Assembly (NCBI GenBank): GCA_041661725.1
Contig: JBAZTX010000001.1
Coordinates: forward strand, 124,001-188,000
Origin: MWCR01 sp041661725
GTDB lineage: Bacteria; Patescibacteriota; Patescibacteriia; 2-12-FULL-60-25
Length of the DNA: 64,000 bases
Direction of reading: 5' to 3'
Below the pieces are notes generated by a model. It was not told the origin of the DNA and searched no databases. It was given only the letters and a program-made list of their open reading frames with translations. The translations under genes and the position numbers were made by a program. This document shows, piece after piece, positions 14,869 to 23,275 of this stretch (the stretch's first letter is position 1; the number at the start of each line of letters is the position of its first letter).

Positions 14869-16179
14869 TTAGTAGTCCGCCAATCTCTTAATCAACGGAT
14901 GTTGTTGGATTTTTTCGAGCGCTTTGGATTCAATCTGGCGAATGCGTTCGCGCGTGACGTCAAACTCTTTGCCGACTTCTTCGAGCGTGTGGCTTACGCC
15001 GTCTACGAGGCCAAAACGCATTTCTAGAATTTTTTGTTCGCGTGGTGAAAGGTCTTTGATGATTTCTTTGACGTAATCTTTAAGCAGCTGAAGTCCGGCC
15101 GCCCTGTCCGGCGTGACGTTTTTAATGTCCTCGATAAAATCTTCGAGCGTTGAATCTTCGTCATCTTCGCCAACAGATGTTTCGAGCGAAACAGTGTCTT
15201 GAGAAATCTTGATGATGTGGCGGACTTTGTCGACTTCCTCGCCCATTTCTGCGGCAATTTCTTCCGGCAGCGGTTCGCGTCCAAGATCTTGAATCAATTG
15301 ACGTTCGATCTGCTGGAATTTGTTGATCGTCTCGACCATGTGAACCGGAATTCGAATGGTTCTGCTTTGGTCGGCCAATGCGCGCGTTATCGCCTGTCTG
15401 ATCCACCAGGTTGCATAAGTCGAAAACTTATAACCTTTACGATATTCGAATTTTTTTACAGCGCGGAACAAGCCGATGTTGCCTTCTTGAATCAAATCCA
15501 GCAACGCTAAAGATTTGCCCATGAATTTTTTGGCAATCGAAACGACGAGACGCAAGTTGGCCTCGATCAATTTTTTCTCGGCTTCTTTGTCTCCTTTTTC
15601 TTTGCGTTTGGCGAGCGAAATTTCTTCCTCCGCTTTAAGCAATGGGATTTTGCCGATTTCACGCAAGTAGATTTGGATGTGATCTGCTGTCAAATCAAAC
15701 GGATCGACTTTAACGCCGAGCTCGGGTATGGCGCTGTTCATCGACGTCATAATCGTTTGACGTTCTGATTTGCGTCCCAAAATCCCCTCTTTCATTTCCA
15801 CTACGGATATTCCGGCTGCATCAAGCCTGTCGATGAAGGCCTCGTATGTTGGAATGTAATCTTCAATATCCGGAAAAGCATAAAGAATTTCCGTCTCGGT
15901 CATAAAACTTCTGGTGCGGGCTTTATCAAACAATTTATCCAAATCCTCCGTAGAAGGCGGTTGGACTTTTACGTAAGGTACTTTTGGCTGCGCCTGAGTT
16001 TTTATCACCGGCTTTGCAGACTTTGTTGTCTTTGTCGGTTTATGCGAAGAGACAGGCTTGGCTTTTTTTGTAACGACATGCTTTTTAGGCGCAACTTTCT
16101 TTGCCTTGGAAATCGGCTTTGCGTGAGTTTTATGGTACGCTGTATTGGAAGATCTTTTTTTGCGAGATGTATGTGGCAT
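14869..16179 (-). CDS. rpoD: primary sigma factor RpoD/SigA
   Basis: Directs RNA polymerase to housekeeping promoters; the TTGACA/TATAAT-like promoters in this window are its expected targets. Of 436 residues the first 75 form a lysine/proline/threonine-rich extension (KKHVVTKKAKPVSSHKP) before a region 1.1-like segment. Region 1.2/2 begins near 165 (DHIQIYLREIGKIPLL); region 2.3-2.4 is YKFSTYATWWIRQAITRAL; region 3 follows; region 4 holds SPREQKILEMRFGL and the helix-turn-helix VTRERIRQIESKALEK. It lies 96 bp downstream of dnaG, the usual dnaG-rpoD pairing. Confidence 0.97.
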   Translation of the reverse strand: MPHTSRKKRSSNTAYHKTHAKPISKAKKVAPKKHVVTKKAKPVSSHKPTKTTKSAKPVIKTQAQPKVPYVKVQPPSTEDLDKLFDKARTRSFMTETEILYAFPDIEDYIPTYEAFIDRLDAAGISVVEMKEGILGRKSERQTIMTSMNSAIPELGVKVDPFDLTADHIQIYLREIGKIPLLKAEEEISLAKRKEKGDKEAEKKLIEANLRLVVSIAKKFMGKSLALLDLIQEGNIGLFRAVKKFEYRKGYKFSTYATWWIRQAITRALADQSRTIRIPVHMVETINKFQQIERQLIQDLGREPLPEEIAAEMGEEVDKVRHIIKISQDTVSLETSVGEDDEDSTLEDFIEDIKNVTPDRAAGLQLLKDYVKEIIKDLSPREQKILEMRFGLVDGVSHTLEEVGKEFDVTRERIRQIESKALEKIQQHPLIKRLADY

Positions 16180-16275
16180 AAAAACTTATGGCGACTCCGG
16201 GATCGTGAGTCTTTAGACCGACGGAAACGGAGGCTTACCTCAAGTCCATAAAGTCTTAGATATGGAAGAGGAATT

Positions 16276-18096
16276 TTATTTAAGTTGCTTGAACTGCTCG
16301 AGCAGGGCGTTGATTCGCTCGGTGTTGCCGAGCCGCTCCGCTGTACGCATCTCTTGTTCCAACTGTTGCCTTCGTCCGTTAAGCGATAGCTCGTGGAGGC
16401 GAACCTCCGTGGCCGTCAGCTCACTTTTTAAGGCATCAGCTGTTTGGTCTGTAAATTCACGATCGGCAAAGATGACCAAATAATCCACCAATCGTTTAGT
16501 TTCCTCGTTATTTGAGGAATATAAAGCTTTGAAATCGGGCGGATTATTTTCTTCCGCCGTTTGGTTTTGATGGCGCGAATTATAGCTTTGAACCAAAGAT
16601 TTGTAAAGCTCCGCATGAGGAGCAAGCGACCAGTCAATGTCAATCTCATGAAACAGGCTTGGATCTTTCAAGACGATGGACAGCCATCGGGCCTCCAGCT
16701 CGTTTACCGTGCTGGGGCGCGAATCTCGAATGTCCGCTGCGCTGTTTGTCCGCTGCGCTGTTTGTCCGCTGCGCTGAATGTTGAACTTGGTTTCGAAATT
16801 TGCGTTTCGGGTTTCGCGTTGCGCGTTTTGAGAAAGTGTCTGCCGCAACGCTTCCGGAGAGACGTCCAGATCTTTGGCTAGTTTGGAAACCCATGCATCG
16901 CGTTCTACAGGATGGGAAATGTGCCGGCATTCATTTAATACGAATTGCGCAATCTGTTTTTTTCCTTCAGGAGTCGATGCCGGAAATTGCATAAATGCCT
17001 GTTGATAGACCCAATCCATAATCGGCTTTGCGATGCGCACGGCTTCTTTCCAAAGCTCGACGTCTTTTCTGATCAGTTCATCCGGATCTTTCGCAAGGTT
17101 TTGATCGTAACGAATAACATGAATGGAAAAATCCATTTGCCGTGCAAGATCCAAGCCGCGCAAAGTCGCGTTCAATCCAGCCGGATCCATGTCAAAAGCG
17201 ATTGCGATATTGTTGGAATATCGTTTAATCAACGTCAGTTGTTCTTGAGTCAATGCGGTGCCGGAAGAAGCAACGACGTTGGTGACGCCGAATTGATGCG
17301 ATGTAAGCGCGTCCATGTTGCCTTCGACTATAATTGCGAGATCATCGCGTTTTATGTCCCCTTTTGCCTTGTCGAGTCCGTAAAGGACGACGCTTTTTTT
17401 ATAAAGCGTCGTTTCCGGCGTGTTTACGTATTTGGCGACTTTTTCCGCCGTTAAAATTCGTCCCGTAAAACCGACAATGTGCCCCATTGCTTCGCAGATC
17501 GGAAACATCAGCCTTTCGCGAAAACGAAAATAAATTCCTTGGCCTCTTTCGCTTGGAGACGCAACTCCGGCTTGTATCAGTTCTTGTGCGGTAAAACCTT
17601 TTTCGTAAAGTTTTTTTTCAAATTTCGACCAGTCTTTCGGCGCATATCCCAGCCTCCAAAGATCTGCCGTTAAATCGTCTATGCCGCGTTTTTTAACATA
17701 TTCGCGCGCCGTCGTAGCCTCCGGATCGTTGATCAAATATTGTTGCATGAGTTTCGCGACAACGTCATTCACTTCTTGCAGGCGTTTTTTTAGTCCCTGC
17801 GTTTCCGGATTGTAACTCGGCAGTTGTACGCCGGCTTTTTGTGCCAAGTGCTCCAGCGCTTCCATAAACTCCATGCCTTCTATCTGTTGAACAAAAGAGA
17901 TCATGTCGCCGCCGATGTTGCAGCCAAAACAATGCCAAGATTGCCGTGGCCGGTTAACGTAAAAACTTGGAGTTTTTTCCTGATGAAACGGGCAGTTAGC
18001 CTTAAAACTGCCGCTGCCCGCGGGCTTGAGCTGCAAGTATTCGCCTACAACATCTGCTATGTCCAGGCGCGATTTTATCTCATCGGCAGCTTCCAT
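16276..18096 (-). CDS. dnaG: DNA primase DnaG
   Basis: Synthesises RNA primers for replication. The 606-aa protein has the N-terminal zinc-binding domain (CPFHQEKTPSFYV...WHCFGC), the RNA polymerase/Toprim core with EGNMDAL and FDMDPAGLNA as metal-binding acids, and a C-terminal helicase-binding domain after residue 470. The linker near residues 420-460 is low complexity and encoded by a 16-bp tandem repeat and related repeat DNA (16732-16779), so it is probably a recent insertion. It precedes rpoD on the same strand. Confidence 0.96.
   Translation of the reverse strand: MEAADEIKSRLDIADVVGEYLQLKPAGSGSFKANCPFHQEKTPSFYVNRPRQSWHCFGCNIGGDMISFVQQIEGMEFMEALEHLAQKAGVQLPSYNPETQGLKKRLQEVNDVVAKLMQQYLINDPEATTAREYVKKRGIDDLTADLWRLGYAPKDWSKFEKKLYEKGFTAQELIQAGVASPSERGQGIYFRFRERLMFPICEAMGHIVGFTGRILTAEKVAKYVNTPETTLYKKSVVLYGLDKAKGDIKRDDLAIIVEGNMDALTSHQFGVTNVVASSGTALTQEQLTLIKRYSNNIAIAFDMDPAGLNATLRGLDLARQMDFSIHVIRYDQNLAKDPDELIRKDVELWKEAVRIAKPIMDWVYQQAFMQFPASTPEGKKQIAQFVLNECRHISHPVERDAWVSKLAKDLDVSPEALRQTLSQNAQRETRNANFETKFNIQRSGQTAQRTNSAADIRDSRPSTVNELEARWLSIVLKDPSLFHEIDIDWSLAPHAELYKSLVQSYNSRHQNQTAEENNPPDFKALYSSNNEETKRLVDYLVIFADREFTDQTADALKSELTATEVRLHELSLNGRRQQLEQEMRTAERLGNTERINALLEQFKQLK
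16732..16779. repeat. 16-bp tandem repeat inside dnaG
   Basis: Three copies of GTCCGCTGCGCTGTTT (the third ends GAAT). As 16 is not a multiple of three, each copy is read in a different frame, yet the total of 48 bp keeps dnaG open. Similar CCGCTGC...GAATGT sequence occurs upstream of tRNA-Asn near 14100-14130. Confidence 0.85.
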
Positions 18097-18158
18097 ACGA
18101 GGCTACGTTACAGTGGTAGCTGACAACTTACAACTGTCAGATTACACTGACGGCTCAC

Positions 18159-18238
18159 AACTAGAAACGAGAAACTAGAAAGAGCGACTATGCTCGCCAA
18201 TTAACTCATTCCAGTTTCTAGTTGTTAGTTTCTAGTTC
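18159..18238. repeat. inverted repeat of the CTAGAAACT family
   Basis: Arms of tandem AACTAGAAAC units on the left face GTTTCTAGTT units on the right. The right arm overlaps the 3' end of uvrB and encodes its last few residues. The same family occurs at 35636-35715. Confidence 0.75.
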
Positions 18239-20426
18239 TTCCATGTCTTGGCGGGCGTTTGATTTTTGGTTTATTTCCATCCGGAGTCGGCGCAGATTTC
18301 TTTTGTCTTTTTCCGAGTTCTTGCTTGATAACAACAATCTCATCGCGCAGAATTGTCGCAAGTTCAAAGTCTAATTCCAGGGCGGCAGACTTCATCTCTG
18401 ACTCTTTTTGTTTGATAACTTCTTCCAGCTTGCGAGTTTCGGCAGAAAGTTCCAGCTTTAGAATCTCTTTGATATCTTTATCCTGCGCAAAACCCAACGA
18501 GCCTCGCAAGTCAACAATAGCTTTGCGAATTGTTTTTGGAGTGATTCCGTGTTCTTGATTGTATGCAACCTGTTTTTTGCGGCGCCTGTCGGTTTCCGCG
18601 ATGGCCCTTTTCATACTGCCTGTGATGTGGTCAGCATAGAGAATGACTTGACCTTGGACGTTGCGAGCGGCACGTCCGATTGTTTGTATGAGCGAAGTGT
18701 CGGAGCGCAAAAATCCTTCTTTGTCGGCGTCCAAAATACAGACAAGTGATACTTCCGGAAGATCGAGTCCCTCGCGCAATAGGTTGACGCCAACCAATGC
18801 GTCATACTTTCCGCGTCTAAAGTCTGACAGAATTTCGAGTCTTTCGACGGTTTTTATGTCTGAATGCAAGTAGCAGGCTTTGATTTTCTTCTCTTTCAAG
18901 TACTCCGTAAGGTCTTCTGCCATCTTTTTTGTCAGCGTTGTGACAAGAGTTCGATTACCGTCTGCCGTTGCCTTGATGATGCTTGCAATACAGTCATCGA
19001 TTTGATTCATCCCCCCTCCGTCATCTCGAGCGTAGTCCGGCTCCCCTTTGTCATCTTGAGCAAACTTGGGCTCCCCTTTGTCATCTCGAGCGAAGTTGGA
19101 CGGAGTCGAGAGATCGGGCTCGTGCTTAGAACTTTCTTGTTTGGATTGCGTTATAGGTCGAATAATAACTTCAGGGTCTATCAAGCCAGTGGGACGGATT
19201 ATCTGCTCAACGACGCTTGCTGAGTTTTTAAACTCAAACGGTCCTGGCGTCGCAGAAACAAAAACCGCTTGTTTGACTTTATCTTCGAACTCTTTAAATG
19301 TCAGGGGTCGATTATCTTTGGCGGAAGGAAGTCTAAATCCATGTTCAACCAAAGTGTCTTTGCGGGATTTGTCGCCTTCGTACATACCGCCTATTTGCGG
19401 GATTGTGACATGCGATTCGTCGATCATCAGCAAAAAGTCTTTTGGAAAATAAGAGAATAGAGTGTCCGGCGGATCGCCCGGCGCGCGGCCGGACAAATGG
19501 CGAGAGTAATTTTCTATTCCATTGCAATAACCTAAGTTTTCAATCATCTCCAAATCAAAATTTGTTCGTCTTTCCAAGCGTTCGGCTTCCAGTAACTTTC
19601 CGGACTTCTCAAACAGCTCAAGTTTTTCCTTTAGTTCCAAGCGAATGGTCTTAATCGCTTTTTCGCGTTCCGGTCCGGGCGTAATAAAATGTTTGGCCGG
19701 AAAAACCCACAACTCTTGCGGTTCCGAAAGAGTTTTTCGAGTAACCGGATCGATTCTCAAAATTCTATCTACGCGTCCGCCGGCAGTTTCAATTCGATAT
19801 ATCTTCTCCTCATTTGCCGGCATGATCTCCAAAACTTGGCCGGTGAGTCTAAAACTTCCGCGTTCCAAATCCGCATTCGTGCGGGTAAATTGCATGTCAA
19901 CCAATCGCGATACGATCTCTTCGCGTTTAATGTCCGTACCCGTCTCGATGTGCAAAGTTGTAAGCGCATATGCCTCGGGCGCGCCCAAGCCGTAAATACA
20001 AGAAACAGAAGCGCAGATGATAACGTCCTTTCTGGTCAATAAAGCTTGCGTGGCACTATGCCGCAAACGGTCTATCTCTTCATTTATTTGAGCCTCTTTT
20101 TCGATGTAGGTGTCACTTTTTGCGATGTAAGCTTCCGGCTGATAATAATCGTAATAAGAGACAAAATATTCTACGGAGTTATCCGGAAAAAATTCTCGGA
20201 ATTCATTGCAAAGCTGCGCAGCCAGAGTTTTGTTGTGCGCAATGACCAGAGTTGGTTTCTTAACATTTTGAATGACATGCGCCATTGTGTAGGTTTTGCC
20301 GGTGCCGGTCGCCCCAAGTAAAGTCAAAAACTTATCGCCTTTTGCAAGGTGTTCGGTAAGTTGCTTTATCGCCTCCGGCTGATCTCCAGCCGGTTTATAT
20401 GGCTGTTTTAATTCGAATTCACTCAT
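18225..20426 (-). CDS. uvrB: excinuclease ABC subunit B
   Basis: DNA damage-verification helicase of nucleotide excision repair, acting with UvrA and UvrC. The 733-aa protein has Walker A GATGTGKT, the beta-hairpin YYDYYQPEAY, helicase motifs through GLDLPEVSLVCILDADKEGF and QTIGRAARN, and a C-terminal UVR motif (ELDFELATILRDEI). It is about 60 residues longer than usual because a block of near residues 430-470 is inserted between RPITQSK and NQIDDCI. That block consists of ten-residue repeats with cores ARDDKGE/AQDDKGE and is encoded by three 30-bp dispersed-repeat units. It follows the 20437-20955 gene by 10 bp. Confidence 0.96.
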   Translation of the reverse strand: MSEFELKQPYKPAGDQPEAIKQLTEHLAKGDKFLTLLGATGTGKTYTMAHVIQNVKKPTLVIAHNKTLAAQLCNEFREFFPDNSVEYFVSYYDYYQPEAYIAKSDTYIEKEAQINEEIDRLRHSATQALLTRKDVIICASVSCIYGLGAPEAYALTTLHIETGTDIKREEIVSRLVDMQFTRTNADLERGSFRLTGQVLEIMPANEEKIYRIETAGGRVDRILRIDPVTRKTLSEPQELWVFPAKHFITPGPEREKAIKTIRLELKEKLELFEKSGKLLEAERLERRTNFDLEMIENLGYCNGIENYSRHLSGRAPGDPPDTLFSYFPKDFLLMIDESHVTIPQIGGMYEGDKSRKDTLVEHGFRLPSAKDNRPLTFKEFEDKVKQAVFVSATPGPFEFKNSASVVEQIIRPTGLIDPEVIIRPITQSKQESSKHEPDLSTPSNFARDDKGEPKFAQDDKGEPDYARDDGGGMNQIDDCIASIIKATADGNRTLVTTLTKKMAEDLTEYLKEKKIKACYLHSDIKTVERLEILSDFRRGKYDALVGVNLLREGLDLPEVSLVCILDADKEGFLRSDTSLIQTIGRAARNVQGQVILYADHITGSMKRAIAETDRRRKKQVAYNQEHGITPKTIRKAIVDLRGSLGFAQDKDIKEILKLELSAETRKLEEVIKQKESEMKSAALELDFELATILRDEIVVIKQELGKRQKKSAPTPDGNKPKIKRPPRHGRTRN
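19011..19116. repeat. in-frame dispersed repeat within uvrB
   Basis: Three units of about 30 bp (19012-19040, 19041-19070, 19071-19100) sharing CCCTTTGTCATCTCGAGC, plus an AGTCGAGAGATC tail. They match the intergenic GTCATCTCGA repeats at 2453 and 48240. The 30-bp period preserves the uvrB frame. Confidence 0.9.
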
Positions 20427-20436
20427 TATTAGGACT

Positions 20437-20955
20437 TTAAGGACTCTTCGGTTCGTAAGTTACGACCATCTGCTGCCTTGAATACTCCTGTCCGTTTAAG
20501 ACAACTTCGGTTTCTATGATATTCGGTCCAGGTTTAAGCGTTAACTGTATCAAATAGTTTCCGGATTCGGACAACTGCATTGCAGCGCCGTTTAGCTTGA
20601 AAGAAAGCTCGGGCCATTTTTTTATCGCTTCTTTATAATCGTAGACTTGTCCCATCAACGTCAAATCAGTGCTTGTAACCGTGCCGCCATGTTTAATCAG
20701 TTGCGTGCCATGATATGCAAAGACATTGTATTGCATCCCCTTTTCCGTTATCGGCGGCGGTGTTTGCAGCGGTTCTTGCGAAGGCAGCTTAATGTCCGTT
20801 TTTTTTACCACAACCACCAGTACAACTGCAACGAAAAGCAGAACTATGGCTGTACCTTGCCAACGGATTATTTTAAGAAGTGCGATTAAACGTCCGTCCG
20901 GCGCAGTACGTCTCGATTTAGGTGCTGGAGTTATGGGTTGTTTGGCAAGGAGCAT
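20437..20955 (-). CDS. single-pass membrane protein with Ig-like outer domain, unknown
   Basis: A 172-aa protein with a basic N-terminus, one transmembrane helix at about residues 33-52 (TAIVLLFVAVVLVVVV), a proline-rich spacer, and an extracytoplasmic domain whose strands (GGTVTSTDLTLMGQVYD, LIQLTLKPGPNIIETEVV) resemble the Ig-like/glucodextranase B fold found in CPR envelope proteins. Function unknown; a structural or binding role at the envelope is inferred. It is 10 bp upstream of uvrB and probably shares its transcript, and its 5' end faces the divergent dus gene 44 bp away. Confidence 0.65.
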   Translation of the reverse strand: MLLAKQPITPAPKSRRTAPDGRLIALLKIIRWQGTAIVLLFVAVVLVVVVKKTDIKLPSQEPLQTPPPITEKGMQYNVFAYHGTQLIKHGGTVTSTDLTLMGQVYDYKEAIKKWPELSFKLNGAAMQLSESGNYLIQLTLKPGPNIIETEVVLNGQEYSRQQMVVTYEPKSP

Positions 20956-20999
20956 ATGGATATCGACTATTTTTGTATTTTTTGTTAGACTCGGTTCTT

Positions 21000-21956
21000 G
21001 TGAGCTGGATTAATGACGAACGGCCATTGATTGGCCTTTCTCCCATGGCGGATTTTATAGATTCGCCTTTTTGTCGTCTGGTGCGTGAATGCGGCGGAGA
21101 TGCGGTTATTTTTCGTGAGATGCTAGCCGCAGAAGCGTTGGTCAGAGGTAATAAGAAGACTCTTAAAGCCTTGGATTTTGAGCAAATTGAACGCCCTTTG
21201 GTGCAGCAACTTTTCGGTTCGGACCCCGGATCCATGGCGCGCGCAGCCGGCCTTGTGGAAGAAACCGTCAAGCCGGACGGTATAGACGTCAATATGGGCT
21301 GTCCGGTATACAAAGCAGTTTCCAATTTTAATGGAGCTTCGCTGATGCGCGAACCTGATAAAGCTGCGGAGATTGTCCGTGCGGTAAAAGGTGCTATTAG
21401 AATACCACTTAGCGTTAAAACGCGTCTAGGCTGGAGTAGTCCGCAGGAGGTTGTTGAATTCTCAAAAGTGTTAGAAGCTGCCGGTGCGGACGCGATCGAA
21501 ATACATGCCAGAACAAAAGAACAGGGATATTCGGGCAAGGCTGATTGGGAGGCGGTTGCCAAGGTTGTTAAAGCGATAAAAATTCCGGTTTTGGTCAACG
21601 GCGACATAATCGATCCGGAGACAGCTAAAATCGCTTTGAGTGCATCCGGTGCCCAGGGTTTATTGATAGGACGCGGCGCTTTGGGCAATCCGTGGATATT
21701 TAAGCGTGTACAAACCGTGTTGCGCGGCGAGAAGGATCCCGGCGAGCCGAGCTTAGAAGATCGCATGTCCGGATTGAGGAGACACGCGGAACTGCAGATT
21801 GAGCATTTCGGTGAAAATGGATTGATAAAACTCAGAAAACATTTTCCTTGGTATTTTAAAAATGTTCCAAATTTTCGTAAATACCGCGCTCAAGCGGTTA
21901 GAGTTTCTACACTGAAAGAGCTGGATGCGCTTATTTTCGTCATCCTCGGGCAGTGA
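21000..21956 (+). CDS. dus: tRNA-dihydrouridine synthase (Dus family)
   Basis: FMN-dependent reduction of uridine to dihydrouridine in tRNA D loops. The TIM-barrel begins LIGLSPMADFIDSPFCRLV; the catalytic cysteine is in NMGCP; FMN/phosphate-binding segments LVNGDI and LLIGRGALGNPW are present. The GTG at 21000 is preferred, giving 318 aa, because the family starts about ten residues before the first strand; upstream frame to 20922 would overlap the divergent gene. The subgroup (DusB-like) is probable only. Confidence 0.9.
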   Translation: MSWINDERPLIGLSPMADFIDSPFCRLVRECGGDAVIFREMLAAEALVRGNKKTLKALDFEQIERPLVQQLFGSDPGSMARAAGLVEETVKPDGIDVNMGCPVYKAVSNFNGASLMREPDKAAEIVRAVKGAIRIPLSVKTRLGWSSPQEVVEFSKVLEAAGADAIEIHARTKEQGYSGKADWEAVAKVVKAIKIPVLVNGDIIDPETAKIALSASGAQGLLIGRGALGNPWIFKRVQTVLRGEKDPGEPSLEDRMSGLRRHAELQIEHFGENGLIKLRKHFPWYFKNVPNFRKYRAQAVRVSTLKELDALIFVILGQ

Positions 21957-22014
21957 AATCAACTTGTTTCAGATTTATCTTATTGGATCCCCGCCTTCGA
22001 GAGGATGACGAAAG

Positions 22015-23250
22015 TTACTTCAAATTATCTGTTTGTATCGCCTCTGGCAAAAATCCCATCGGGTCCACTGGTATGCCGTCTTGGCGAACTTCAAAGTGAA
22101 GATGCGGACCGGTGGAAAGACCGGCTCCCTGCATACCGGGCATTCCGCCAGTAAATCCGATCACGTCCCCTCTTTCGACATAGGTGCCGGCTTTAACTTT
22201 AAATTTTGTAAGATGCGCATAAACCGTAGCCAGGTTACCCGGATGCACGATCATGATGTAGTTACCGTATGATTGACCGGTTTTTGTCCAGGCTACATAT
22301 CCTCCGGCGGCCGCTTTGATCGGAGCGCCCACGTCCGCCCTCAAATCTATGCCCGGATGCTGAAATAGGTATTTGAAAGGATATGTCGGGTCGTGAAAAT
22401 AAACGGTTATTTTGCGTACCGGCACCGGCCAAAGCAAAAGCGTTTGTCCGCTGGCCAGGGCTCTGTCTATTGCATCCAGCTTATCTTTTAAGGATTTTTC
22501 AATGTCTGCGATTTCATCAGTCGTTGCCTCGTTTTGCTGGCGCAATTCGTTGACAACGCGGTCAAATTCCGCTTGCTTGTTCTGCGTTTCCGCGAGCAGC
22601 GAGATTTTAGAATTTTTTTCCATCTCTACTCGCAGGGCTTCTTCTTTTATTCGATTTTTACGCTCTTCCAATTGCTCCAGTTTGTCTTGACGGCTTGTTT
22701 TATCTGCTTCCAATACGACTTTATCGTTTTTTACTCCTTCCAATGTTTGACCCAAATCGCCTTGCAGGCTTTTCAACTCTTCAATTCTATCAAAATACGA
22801 AGAAAGCGAAGGTTTGCTTAAAAAAACTTGCAAAGTATCAATATCATCGGCCTGCCTTATTTTATTAACCAAGTCCGCAATCATGCTTTTCTGCAAATCG
22901 ATCTTTGTTTCGCGCCCTTTGATGTTAGTGTCCAAAAGATCTATTTCTGCATCCAGAACATCAATCTGAGCTTTGGTTGATTCAAGGGTAAGCTCTTTCT
23001 CGCGTACTTGATTATCCAATAATAGGATTTGGTTGCTAAGCGTCACCTCCTGTGACGCCTGGGCTTTTATTTTGTCTTTGTAAGAATTTATCAGACCTTC
23101 CAGCTCCTGGACTCTTGTCCGTTTGTTGCTCAGATCTTGATTGAGCTCTTGTGTTTGGTCGGCTAAATTTTTTGCTTCGCTTGCCGCTTTGGCTTTAGGC
23201 ACATAATAAAATTGACCGGCAATCAGTCCGATGCAGGCAAATACCGTCAT
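22015..23250 (-). CDS. murein hydrolase with coiled coil and M23 peptidase domain
   Basis: An exported cell-wall endopeptidase or activator of the EnvC/NlpD type. The start at 23250 is set by AGGAGG nine bases upstream (an ATG seven codons earlier would contain that site), giving 411 aa. A signal peptide covers about residues 1-24. Residues 30-260 form a long coiled coil typical of EnvC-like regulators, and the C-terminal LytM/M23 domain carries the zinc ligands in HPGIDLR and HLHFEV, so it may be catalytically active. It follows gltX by 25 bp on the same strand. Role in peptidoglycan remodelling during division is inferred from architecture. Confidence 0.9.
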   Translation of the reverse strand: MTVFACIGLIAGQFYYVPKAKAASEAKNLADQTQELNQDLSNKRTRVQELEGLINSYKDKIKAQASQEVTLSNQILLLDNQVREKELTLESTKAQIDVLDAEIDLLDTNIKGRETKIDLQKSMIADLVNKIRQADDIDTLQVFLSKPSLSSYFDRIEELKSLQGDLGQTLEGVKNDKVVLEADKTSRQDKLEQLEERKNRIKEEALRVEMEKNSKISLLAETQNKQAEFDRVVNELRQQNEATTDEIADIEKSLKDKLDAIDRALASGQTLLLWPVPVRKITVYFHDPTYPFKYLFQHPGIDLRADVGAPIKAAAGGYVAWTKTGQSYGNYIMIVHPGNLATVYAHLTKFKVKAGTYVERGDVIGFTGGMPGMQGAGLSTGPHLHFEVRQDGIPVDPMGFLPEAIQTDNLK

Positions 23251-23275
23251 TATTTTGTTCCTCCTGTGCATTCTT

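Noticed and set aside
20918..21766. A 282-codon minus-strand frame over dus
   Set aside because: Shadow of the dihydrouridine synthase gene; serine/threonine/proline-rich composition typical of antisense frames.
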